From Earliella scabrosa (Eukaryota; Basidiomycota; Agaricomycetes; Polyporales; Polyporaceae), in assembly GCA_022605405.1 (NCBI GenBank), contig JABYQQ010000012.1:310001-374000 (forward strand): a stretch of 64,000 nt of DNA, written 5' to 3'. Below the pieces are notes generated by a model. It was not told the DNA's origin. It was given only the letters and a program-made list of their open reading frames with translations, and made no database searches. How positions within the stretch are numbered: position 1 is the first letter of the stretch; the number at the start of each line of letters is the position of its first letter. This document shows positions 1 to 9,984 of the stretch, piece after piece. Position numbers and translations under genes: made by a program.

Positions 1-1605
1 TATATGGCGACGTAGCCAACAGAGTTGCCCAGGACTACTCTGCTGCCGACTTTCTCCCTCACCTGCAAGGTGCCGACGTCACAGGTCATCTTGCCCGTCC
101 ACGCGTTCTAGAGGAGAACTTTGCCCCCCGAGTCCACACCGAGGTCCTGCGATTACTGCGGCTCTGGCTCAATTTCCCCTCCCATACCAACATGCTTTCT
201 GCGTACTTCGTGATGTATGTCGTCGGAGCTTTCAAGAACTCTGACGTACTTCTGCTGGATGGAGTATGGCGTACATACCGTACCATCTGCGCCTCCATCC
301 TCGGAAATTGGAGAAAGCCATCTGCCGCTCCGCTCTCCGTTCTCGATTCGTTCGGACATGCAGTCGCTACTTCGCCCCTTGCGGATCCTTCCTCCGTCGA
401 GAGCCAGCTGATGTCTCAATTGTCCACCGCAATTGAGACATGCTCTCCTGGTGTGCGGCGCTGGACGGACGCCTTTGCCCATCGGATTGTACAAGGCAAC
501 ACCCGGCCTTCAGAGGGTCAGTCGACGGCAATGCAGACCAACATATACTCGCTGGTTCGTACTTGCATGCTTCCTGATATGATTTCATCTTTTCTAAGCT
601 ATTGTCATATAGAGTGCTCCGTCCTCAGCAACCAATACTGATTCCATGCCAAGCCGGGAGCTTAGTCCAGGGTCGTCTTCCAATAGACATCCAGACTCAC
701 ATCCGACACCTGTCCATGTCCTCGAGCGTTACGCTAAACATCTCCTCCCTGTCGCGGCGGCTCTGGTTCGTGGGACGGCTCTACCAAACCCAAGTGAACT
801 TCAATCGCTGGTCATGCAACAGCCGGATCACTTCCTTCCCTTCCGAGAACTTGCGCCGAGTCGTCGTCGTGTCACAGCGCCAGGAGGTCCCTTTCATCTA
901 GAACTCATCGACGTTCCAGGCGCATTCACCAGCTGTATCATCTTCCACACACTGCTCTTCGACTCTCCAATACTGCAAGAGGGGACCCATGGCTACTTCC
1001 AGGATTGCAATGCATGGAACGACTTCCTTGCGACAAACGATTTCAATCCAGACAACCCCCAATCGTCCCGGTTCTTCAACATCAGTTGTTATGGGACGCC
1101 TCAAGCCCAACGTCGCCAGGGTCATATCATCGCTCCAGAGTACTTCGATTTCGAGCAGTCTTGGCACGATCTTCAAAACAAACATCCTGCGCAGCTCATC
1201 CCCTTCGAGAAGTTCGTCCTCTGGATTCAAGGCAAACGACTGGCCCTCGACAAGCAGCGGCAGAAACATCGCTTCTCTCACTTTCCACATCCGAAGCTGG
1301 TAGGCAAGCTCATCGCCTATCTTCTTGCCGCAGATTTGGTCTATGCCGCGAAGGTCGCAGCGCCGTCTCTCGAAGACGTTGCCAAGATTATTCATTCAAA
1401 CAAACTGGGTTCATATCATGGCCTCATCACAGCTGGCCTTATCCCTGAACAGAATGCCTCTCTCGACCAGGTTACCACTGCATTCAGAAACGTCTTTGAC
1501 CATCTTCACCATAGCATCTGTCCAGTGGACCGCGAGTTCATTCGTTTCGATGGAATTATGGTTGAGCATTTACTTTGTAAATTTCAGCGTTCTAGTAGCT
1601 CATGA
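1..1605 (+). CDS. hypothetical protein, 5' end outside window
   Basis: The reading frame is already open at base 2 and runs through an ATG at 192, so the true start is probably upstream of the window. Exon 1 ends at 554. An intron at 555-612 joins it in phase to a long exon that opens at 613 and stays open to a stop at 1603-1605. A further splice near 1570, with the gene continuing to about 1745, is possible because an open stretch follows at 1640-1745. The protein is soluble-looking, without signal peptide or obvious membrane segment. I do not recognise the family. The 3' end is uncertain because a mobile element begins at 1738, immediately after the last plausible coding stretch. Confidence 0.6.
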
Positions 1606-1737
1606 ACAGTGCCTATGACTAACAGTATCAATATCATAACAGATACTTACGCGCGTCCGCACTGGAGGGTTACCCATACACGGAACATCGCAAGGGTACG
1701 TCTATTACTATGAGATATATGCTAAAGACACAAACTA

Positions 1738-2796
1738 ACTTGGTTTAAAGTGGGCCATGTCTGGCATGAACGATTGATGAGTATTTTATTTCACTACTAG
1801 AGATATATTGTACTTCCTGTGTTCATACAGCAGAACATGTATGATACACCAAGACAAATAGTATAAATGTTAACAATTCATACAACCTTTCTATTCAATA
1901 CAATCTTTGTATGATGTTTTACATAATTTTTCAATATATGCAATTAGTATATAGAAGTTGAAGAATATTAACAAAGACTATTGGGTATATGTCAATTGAT
2001 AAATAGACAGTCCCAAAACACTATATATTCTTACAAAATCATGTTCATCAACTACCACTAATGAACATGAAATATACCAGGTATTCAGTGTTTATAACCA
2101 TGTGCTTAACAGTAGTTTACACTATATGATGTGTGTCAGAAATACAACATCATGCAACCACTTTTATATGTTGATTGATAGAAGGTCAACAGAGAATACT
2201 TAATAGATGAATCATCTATACAGCATCACAGCTCATGTTATAGAGTATGGGTGACTGTTCATATTTGATCAATTATTGAACATATCTAACTTCATCAATG
2301 TAATGCATTGAGACACAGTAGTGTGGTGTGATGAAAGAAGGAAGGAAGAATCTGGAAAAGATTGAGGTAAAACTGGAAAATATGCCACATGTCTGGCTAC
2401 AGCAGTGTACTGCATGTGGTGATTTGGTTATTGCTTATTGTATCAGATGGGTAGTTTATTCAAATAGAGCTATAAAATGCGAACAGAATGATATATAATA
2501 CATGGTGATAGCACCACATAGTAAGAAGTTATTGAAGTAGTACAGTAGCAGTGACAATGTCACAGTGTGATGTCACGCGTGAAAAGCGCCCAAAAGCGCC
2601 CAAAACAGCGTCTAAGTGGTGGCTGTGCCATGGGCGCTTATTTGGCGCTTACATGTACTTATCTGGTAAGTAACTCTACTTACTGCTGTAAGCTGAGTTT
2701 CAACATTGTTCCCACGGGTGAGGATCATTGTGACATCTGTCTGGCTGGAGTCTGGCTGCATAAAGAACGATTTCTTCGTACCTCATCAATCGTAAT
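1738..2796 (-). mobile_element. non-autonomous Helitron/Helentron-like element, copy A
   Basis: A 1.06 kb element that is a close inverted copy of 17756-18834. Read on the minus strand it starts with ATTACGATTGATGAG (2796-2782). It ends with CTCATCAATCG, then a GCCA-4nt-TGGC hairpin, then ACTT-6nt-AAGT at 1738. The same end signature closes both Helitron copies in this window (21820-21863 and 53277-53320), so this is probably a derivative moved by their RepHel protein. It carries no credible protein gene. The short ORF at its inner end is shared with copy B but resembles nothing I know. It lies between two convergent genes. Confidence 0.75.
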
Positions 2797-2857
2797 GGAA
2801 CTTGTCGGAAGTTCCGTCTATAAGGTCTACTCCAGCATACGGGCTTCTGCAAGCGCA

Positions 2858-4119
2858 TCATGGAACCGCAACCGCCTCATATCCCACCTTCCTCTTGACC
2901 TTCTTCAGTGGCGACACGGGCTTGGAGCTCATCGCCCTGATAGCTGCAGCGTTGTATTCCTGAAAGCCATCGTGAGCACACCATGCCAACTTCACGCAAT
3001 GAGTCACACCTTACTTTCTCTGCAGTACGGTCAAGCAGACAGAGTGCACGTAACTTAGGTAAAAACACGTACTCTGCCCGTGACACGCGAACAGCATGGA
3101 ACGCAACTTGCACTTCGATGAGATGTCCAGTTGCGAAGAGGTCAGGCTTGATGCGCTCGAATGCCAGACTGACGGTAAGAGCAGAGTCACGATTCGTCAA
3201 TATTTCATCCGCCGCGCAGACCATGGACTCACACATCGTCATCAGAACTGCCATCCTGCCGCCTCCAGTACTTCACCACATTTTCCTGCGTGTGAACCAG
3301 ATTGCGAAGAAGCGGTCGAAGCACGTTGAAGGGATCCACAACATCGCCCAGGTTCAATCCGGGATCCCCATCTGCCTCCTTCAGGGACGTAAGGTAGCGA
3401 TTGCTGAACGTAAGGGTGTTGTAATAGCCATCCGCGCCAGGAGACCATTCACGTAGCTGGAATCGGTGACGCTCGACATGATTCTTGAACATCTGATAGA
3501 TGGTGCTGATGCCTCGGACTGCGCAGTCGAAGCGCTCTGCTCCAAGACCACACAAGGTGATAGTTTGCTTCATGTGGACAATGCGGCTCGTATTACGGGG
3601 AATCCTAATGTACGTCTTGGAGCGTCCACAGTACGAGAGTGATGTGCGACTTACTGGTACTGCCTTACAGGAGGCAAGGACAAGTCCATCACATATCCCT
3701 GAACCCGCATGATGACCTCCTCCACCTCCGCCTCCGACGTTTTCGGATATGTGAGCAGAATGGTGCGTCCGCCACGTCTTTCGCATAGCTCTGAAAAGAT
3801 GTTGGGGTCGGTGGTCTAAATGGTAGGATGATTAGAGTTGCCTAACTTCGACAGACAGAGAAGTAAGCTTACATCATCCACGCTGCTCAGTTGTAGGAAT
3901 GGCGGTTGACGCTCTACGAGCTTCTCCATGTGTCGCTCCAGAAGTTTACCTGAAATTGGTGAGTCTAGCTTTGGTCACTTCTCATCACAGCTACTTACGA
4001 TATTTCTGGGGATCTGCACGGAGCTGAGAAAGGTACGACATCTGGCCAGCTGCAGAGGGAAGGGCGAGTACGAGAACGAACGAGCGAGTGTGGGGCGTAA
4101 GTGCGCGCGTGTTCTTCAT
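2858..4119 (-). CDS. conserved agaricomycete hypothetical protein, 6 exons
   Basis: Exons join in phase: start ATG at 4119-4117, exon 1 to 3999, then donors GTAAGT, GTAAGC, GTAAGG, GTGAGT and GTAAGG, ending with a stop at 2860-2858. The encoded protein is about 330 residues. It has a central region rich in aromatic residues, a segment ending ...RIKPDLFATGHLIEVQVAF that resembles a repeated agaricomycete family of unknown function, and a basic C-terminus (KKVKRKVG). No catalytic motif is evident. A minus-strand TATA-like sequence lies about 15 bp upstream of the ATG. The gene looks intact, but a copia LTR begins about 70 bp upstream of its start codon, so its expression may now depend on the element. 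Confidence 0.7.
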
Positions 4120-4189
4120 CTCATCGGTATAAGTGACCGTCGTTCCGCCCTCTCCTCTACCGCCAATCCCACGCTTCCATCGGCCCAGC
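4010..4189. repeat. 180-bp duplication flanking the copia element, left copy
   Basis: Contains the promoter and first exon of the minus-strand gene 2858-4119. It matches 9224-9403 along its full 180 bp with about six substitutions, mostly transitions. The copia element lies exactly between the two copies. This is far longer than the 5-bp target duplication expected from an integrase. Confidence 0.85.
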
Positions 4190-4579
4190 GCGAGTTCCTG
4201 TGACTGCATCAAGTCACAACTTTGCAGGAGGGTCACTGGCAGTGCGCCTGACCGACGCTCCAATTGGCGCGCGGAGATCGCGCGCCATTCCCGAGTTACA
4301 AAATGTTTTCACTTTTGCCCATTCCCAGGATTGAACCCTCGCACTTTTGGGCGCTTTTGCCTTGTCATTTTTCTTCGTTGATTTTCGACGCCTTACTGCG
4401 CGCACAGTTCTTTCCCACGATGTAGCGCGCACTGCAAACTTCCCCCTCGTCGAGCTCTGGCGTCCTTAGACTTCACAGAGCTCGACCTAGGTGGGTGTTA
4501 TTGTCATCTGCAATATATGAGACTTCACAGAGCTCGACCTAGGCCATTGTGACTGCTCTGAGGTGCCCTGCAGCCAACA
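4190..4579 (+). repeat. copia 5' LTR, truncated at its 5' end
   Basis: Aligns with 8813-9223 but begins about 30 bp inside it, at the sequence gcgagttcc. It therefore lacks the terminal TGTTGAACTC seen in the 3' LTR. It ends ...GCAGCCAACA. It contains two copies of a CACAGAGCTCGACCTAGG segment near its end. Confidence 0.85.
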
Positions 4580-4591
4580 GGTTATGCGCCC
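4580..4591 (+). other. copia primer binding site (half initiator tRNA-Met)
   Basis: GGTTATGCGCCC lies directly after the 5' LTR. It matches, with one mismatch, the complement of the anticodon-loop region of initiator tRNA-Met (GGTTATGAGCCC). This is the half-tRNA priming mode known for copia-group elements. Confidence 0.6.
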
Positions 4592-4803
4592 TGCGCTCTG
4601 ACACCCTCCAGACGTCCATCCCTGCCTGTCCAACGCTCTCAAGACCTCATCCTGGTCCCCATCCACCCCTTCCTTCTCTCTGCTTGACTCCTTCTCTCTC
4701 TGGGACTCTCTGCTCCATCTTTCCTCGATATCTCCCGCAGTTGTCGTCCCTTTGCTCCGTCCTTTTGCCAGCCCGTCGCGCGCCACGTCACCGACCTACA
4801 CCC

Positions 4804-7800
4804 ATGGCGCCATCCGCACCGACCTTCCCCAAGCTCAACAATCGCAACTACCAGCAATGGAAGCTCGATATGGAGGCCAGGCTTCGCACTCTTGGTGCTC
4901 TGCGCATTGTGCAGGGTACTGAGTCGAGACCTGCGTTCGTCAGCCCTCTCGACGCCAGTGAGCGCCACGATTTGCGCGATTTTGACAACAGAGTGGACCT
5001 GGCAGCTGGGGAGATCTAGACATGTGTGGAGAGGGAGCAGCAGACGCATCTGGAGGCCATTCGAGACGATCCTGGAGCGATGTGGAGGAAGCTGGAGGCC
5101 GTGCACATGCAGAAACGTCCTGGTACGCGTTTTAACACCTACAACGCCCTCCTGAGCCTCTCCAAGGCCGAAGACGAGTCCCTATCCTCCCTTTCCACTC
5201 GAGCATCCCAGCTCAAGTCCGACATGCGTGCCCTGCGTCCCACAGGCTTCGACATCGACAAGCTCGACGACGAGCTCGTCCTCATGGCGCTCATCCGTGC
5301 GCTGCCTGCGGAGTACAACAGTCTGCAGCAGACGCTGCTGCTAGACGACTCCCTGACACTGGAGAAACTGCAAGACACGTTCGTTGCGCTCGAGAACCAG
5401 CCTGGTGCCTCATCGTCGCTCCCCGTCCTCTCCCATGCCGCCTCTACCGTCACCTGCACGTTCTGCGGCCGCCAGAACCACTCCGAGGCCGAGTGCTACT
5501 CCAAACGCGACGCCAGCGCAAAAGCGAAGGAGAAGGCCTCTCAGCGCATGCAGTTCCGCTCCCAGAAGCCGAAGCGCAAGGAGAACGCGGCCGAGGCGTC
5601 CAAGGACACATCGGAGACACCCCAGGAGTCCGCTGGAGCGGCGACTGTGAGTGCTGGTTGCGCCTCTGCGCTGCTGTCCGTCTCGGACCGCGCTTCGTGG
5701 CTCTCTTCGCCGGCAGCAGCTAACTGGAACACCGACACAGGTGCTTCTGCACACATGACTCCGCACCGCCACTGGTTTCGCTCGTACTCGCCCCACACCA
5801 TCCCCATCCGCCTTGCCAACTCGCACATTGTCCACTCGGCAGGACTAGGGTCTGTGGTGTTTCAGCCGGCGGAGAGGGACGGAGTTCTACCACCTGCGGT
5901 TGTACTACACGATGTCTTGCATGTTCCTGCGCTTGCCAGCAATCTACTGTCTGTCTTCCACCTCACACACAAGAAGAGATACGCCGTCGCACTTCAGGTA
6001 TTGCGCACAGAGACAGATGAGCCGCATCAGAATGGCGTCGCAGAGCGAGGAAACCGCACCATCGCTGAGGGATCCACCGCACTCCTCGTCCAATCAAAGC
6101 TCCCTCCCTCATTCTGGTCTCTCGCTGTCCACACACGCAACCACATGCCCACCTCTGCGCTCGACGGCGGGATTCCCTACACAGTGTGGAAGGGCGATGG
6201 ACGCAAGCCAGATGTCTCCTACTTCCGCGTCTTTGGCTGTCTGGCCTACGTGCTCGTGCGCAAGAAGGACCGCAAGGCGCTGCAGCCGCACACACGCAAG
6301 TGCATCTTCGTCGGGTACCCTGAGGGCACAAAGGCATGGTGCTTCTGGGATCCTGCTGCGAGGAAGTTCCTCATCCCCTCGCACGCTGTCTTTGACGAGC
6401 GCTGCTTCCCAGGGAACTCGCCGTTCATCAACGTCTTTGGTGTCCCGCTGGACCAGGTCGACGTCCCTGGAGCGGCAGAGGACGCGGACGAGCCGTCAGA
6501 GGACGCGTCCAATGTGCCAGAGCTGCACGATCAGGGGGGAGATGACTCGGATGATCCTGCACCTCCTGCACCTCCTGCACCGCAAAATGCGCCTCCACCG
6601 CCTCACCAGCAGCCTCCTGACGTCCCTTCGCACTCCCCCAGTCCGCCAGCACCGCCAGCACCTGCGCCGTGCGCCCCTGCGCCTCCTGCGCCTGTTGCGC
6701 CTGCACCACGTCCACCACCAGCTCCAGCTCCACGTCCTTTAGCACACCATGAAGCCAACGACCATGCCGGGTTCAGGCCCTATCCAGCACTCGCTCGCAA
6801 GGTCCTCCCACCACGCGCAGGACGCCATCAAGGCTCGCTCAACCACCGTGAGCTCGAACGCCTCAACCAGCCTCCGCAGCGCCTTCGCATTGCGACGCCA
6901 TCTCCTGCGCCAACGCCAGAGCCGTCTGAGCGCGACAACACTCCACAGCGTCACTCGCCGTCCCCAGATCCACTCATCGATGCGCCAGTCGACCCAGCTC
7001 CTGCCCACATCCCTGCACCTCGAGCTCCGTCTCCTCCTCCCACTCCCACGTCGTCAGACGACGAACTCGACTGCCTGGGACGTGACCACGAGGATGCGCT
7101 CCAGTGCTCGTTTGAGGCAATGGTCGCTGGCATCGAGCATGTCTACACGGGCGCACGCGAGGACTTCCTGTCGTACAACGATGCGCTCGAGGTCACCTTC
7201 GAGTCTGTGGTGCAGCACGCATGCAAGGCAAACCAGGAGCACTTTGGCGAGCCGCGGTCCATCGCAGAGGTCATGCAGCTTGCGCCTGACAAGCGCGAGC
7301 AGTGGCTGAAGGCTGCGCAGGACGAGATCCAGTCCCTCGTCGAGAACGGCACCTTCGAGCTGGTTCGCCTGCCCCCTGGGCGCAAGGCAATTGGCTCGCG
7401 CTGGGTGTTCCGCGTCAAGCGCAATGCTGACGGCTCGATTGAGCGGTACAAGGGCCGTCTCGTCGCCAAAGGCTTCTCCCAGCGCCCTGGCTTCGACTAC
7501 AACGAGACCTTCGCCCCTACTCCCAAGTGGGCGTCGATTCGAGCCATCCTCGCGCTTGCAGCACTTGAGGACCTTGAACTCGAGTCCATGGACATCTCCT
7601 CAGCCTACCTCAACGGCGAGCTGAAGGAGGAGGTGTACATGAAGCAGCCAGAGGGGTTTGAGGAGAAGTCTCCAGAGTGGGTGTGGCGCCTTCGCAAGGC
7701 TCTCTACGGCCTCAAGCAGGCTGGTCGTTGCTGGCACGAGAAGCTGCACGAGGTGCTCCTGAAGCTCGGATTTTTGCGCCTCGTCTGCGAGCACAGTGTC

Positions 7801-8798
7801 TGGGTCTACCTGCGCGACGGTGTACGTGTCATCATCCCTGTCTTCGTCGACGACATCACGCTTGCAAGCAAGTCAAAGGCGGCCATTCAGCGCGTCAAGG
7901 ACGACCTGTGCAAGCACTTCAAGCTGCGCGATCTTGGACCAATGTCCTGGCTCCTTGGGGTCAAGATTGAGCGCGACCGCTCGAACTGTTCCCTCTCCAT
8001 CTCGCAGCGCCAGTACGCACTCGACGTCCTCGAGCGATACGGCTTCGCAAACTGCGACCCAGTCAGCACACCCATGGATCCTGGTCTTCGTCTCAGCTCA
8101 GACATGGCTCCCAGCTCGCCCTCAGACGTCCGCGAGATGCAGGACATTCCCTACAACCAGGCTGTCGGCTCCCTCTTCTATCTCGCTGTGGCGACACGTC
8201 CAGACATTGCTCGCACTGTTGGCAACCTTGCTCGCTTCTCGACAAACCCTGGGATGACACACTGGAAGGCGGTGAAGCACCTCTTCCGCTACATCAAGGG
8301 CACACTCGACTACAAGCTCACATACTCCCCTTCCTCCGACTCCGAGCTCTTCACCTCCTACACCGACGCCGACCACGCAGGCTGTCCAGACACTGGTCGC
8401 TCGACGTCTGGCTACGTGATCAAGATGGGCACTGGAGCGATCTCCTGGTCGAGTCGTCTCCAGACAATCGTTGCGCTGTCCACCACAGAGGCAGAGTTTG
8501 TCGCTGCTGTCTCTGCTGGCCAGGAGATGCTCTGGCTGCGCAACCTCTTCACGGAGTTTGGCTTTGACGTCACCTCAGCCTCCACACTCCACATCGACAA
8601 CCTCTCTGCTCTCTCTGTTGCGAAAAATCCCGAGCACCATGGGCGCATGAAGCACCTCGATCTGCGCTTCTACTGGCTCCGGGACGGATTGAGGTTGTGC
8701 ATCTGCGCACTTCAGACATGCCAGCTGACATTCTCACCAAGCCGCTGCCCAAGCCAAAGGTGCTTGAGATGGTGGGGATGCTGGGGCTGGGGACTTGA
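4804..8798 (+). pseudogene. copia gag-pol polyprotein, in-frame integrase deletion
   Basis: The ATG at 4804 starts a gag-like region interrupted by TAG at 5017 in place of an expected Trp codon; the same frame continues to about 8690. Visible in order: a CX2CX4HX4C zinc knuckle (about 5452-5495), a protease DTGA motif (about 5740), a short pre-integrase stub, then the tail of the integrase (PHQNGVAERGNRT, about 6020). Next come a proline-rich spacer (6540-7060), reverse transcriptase with FVDD (about 7845), and RNase H with TDADHAG (about 8360). The zinc-binding and first two acidic residues of the DDE integrase are missing, yet the frame stays open. Near 8688 a small indel shifts the frame. 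The ancestral frame then runs to TGA at 8796-8798 (...DMPADILTKPLPK). Confidence 0.9.
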
Positions 8799-8800
8799 TC

Positions 8801-8812
8801 GGCAGGGGGAAG
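8801..8812 (+). other. copia polypurine tract
   Basis: GGCAGGGGGAAG lies immediately before the TGTTG start of the 3' LTR, the expected position for the plus-strand primer. Confidence 0.7.
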
Positions 8813-9223
8813 TGTTGAACTCTGGGCGATAGCACGAGTTTCTGTGACCGCACCAAGTCACAAATTTGCAGGAGGGTCACTGGCAGTGCGCCCGACCGAC
8901 GCTCCAATTGGCGCGCGGAGATCGCGCGCCATTCCCGAGTTACAAAATGTTTTCACTTTTGCCCATTCCCAGGATTGAACCCTCACACTTTTGGGCGCTT
9001 TTGCCTTGTCATTTTTCTTCGTTGATTTTCGGCGCCTTACTGCGCGCACAGTTCTTTCCCACGATGTAGCGCGCACTGCAAACTTCCCCCTCGTCGAGCT
9101 CTGGCGTCCTTAGACTTCACAGAGCTCGACCTAGGTGGGTGTTATTGTCATCTGCAATATATGAGACTTCACAGAGCTCGACCTAGGCCATTGTGACTGC
9201 TCTGAGGTGCCCTGCAGCCAACA
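8813..9223 (+). repeat. copia 3' LTR, complete
   Basis: Starts TGTTGAACTC and ends CAGCCAACA, 411 bp. It matches the 5' LTR from about base 30 onward. The solo LTR at 53761 confirms TGTT as the family's LTR start. Confidence 0.88.
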
Positions 9224-9403
9224 GGATCTGCACGGAGCTGAGAAAGATACGACATCTGGCCAGCTGCAGAGGGAAGGGCGAGTACGAGAACGAACGAGCG
9301 AGTGTGGGGAGTAAGTGCGCGCGCGTTCTTCATCTCATCGGTATAAATGACCATTGTTCCGCCCTCTCCTCTACCGCCAATCCCACGCTTCCATCGGCCC
9401 AGC
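9224..9403. repeat. 180-bp duplication flanking the copia element, right copy
   Basis: Second copy of 4010-4189: exon 1 start and promoter of the gene at 2858-4119, here cut off from the rest of that gene. The sequence beyond 9404 is probably the original upstream DNA of that promoter. Confidence 0.85.
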
Positions 9404-9984
9404 AATCTCCAAAGTTCCAGAGCTTTCGGAAGCTTGGTCCAGCCGCTGTGCATTCTGAGACCGCAGAGTTGGCTGCAGCTCACGTTGACAAGCGATCCTA
9501 CCAACCTCCATCCCGCGGCTCGCTTGTTGATGCGGCCAACAATGAGCGCCTCTCACAAAGGAAGGACTGCGACCCTCCTGCTCCAAACTTTGTCATGCAC
9601 TCTCCCTCAATGTGAGGAAGCACATGTTTGCATGAATTTACACTGCTGTTCAATGCCATGTCTGCTGGATTGCCACAATTCAATCCAACAACTACCGCCC
9701 AGTCCCACCTGCTCAACAGCCGTCGCTTACTAGCCTCCGCGCTTGCGACGCGTGGGGACCTGGAGCCTGGGCTGCAGAACAAATTGGCGAATGCCAAGTA
9801 GCGAGCAGAGCAAAGCTCAGCAAACATTGTCGCTGCATAAATACCTCCACCTCACCGACTTCGGCTCCCAGGGCTCTTGTCTCTCTTCTACTCCTCTTCT
9901 CTCTCTTCCTGCGTCTCATCGTGCACCCTCTCCTCCACCGTACTTGTTGCTCCATCTTTGCATTTCCTCAGACTTTCTCCATCT
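9404..9984 (+). promoter_or_regulatory. intergenic region with promoter of the 9985 gene
   Basis: No coding feature is supported. The last 150 bp look like a fungal promoter and leader: a TATA-like GCATAAATACC near 9835, then a long CT-rich tract (about 9870-9980) leading to the ATG at 9985. Confidence 0.5.

Larger units (their letters stand above)
4190..9223 (+). mobile_element. Ty1/copia retrotransposon, defective
   Basis: Two long terminal repeats surround a PBS, a gag-pol frame in copia domain order (gag, protease, remnant integrase, reverse transcriptase, RNase H) and a polypurine tract. A solo LTR of the same family sits at 53761-54182. Defects: the 5' LTR lacks about its first 30 bp, one nonsense codon lies in gag, most of the integrase core is missing, and there is a frameshift near the end of RNase H. 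The LTRs differ at about six of 380 aligned bases, which suggests a moderately recent insertion. Confidence 0.9.

Noticed and set aside
1769..2792. CGATTGATGAG / CTCATCAATCG as ordinary terminal inverted repeats of a cut-and-paste transposon
   Set aside because: In all copies a further 33 bp with two conserved hairpins follow the right repeat, and the same end closes the RepHel-coding Helitrons. The asymmetric Helentron-type arrangement explains this better.
2567..3058. 163-codon plus-strand ORF across the end of element A
   Set aside because: It runs from the mobile element into antisense of the well-spliced minus-strand gene, so it is a chance frame.
4010..4189. 180-bp flanks as a true target site duplication
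   Set aside because: copia integrases make about 5-bp duplications. The length and the LTR truncation point to another mechanism.
4199..4210. copia LTR starting at TGTGACTGC (4199/8843)
   Set aside because: The 3' LTR and the solo LTR extend about 30 bp further to TGTTGAACTC next to the polypurine tract; the 5' LTR is simply truncated.
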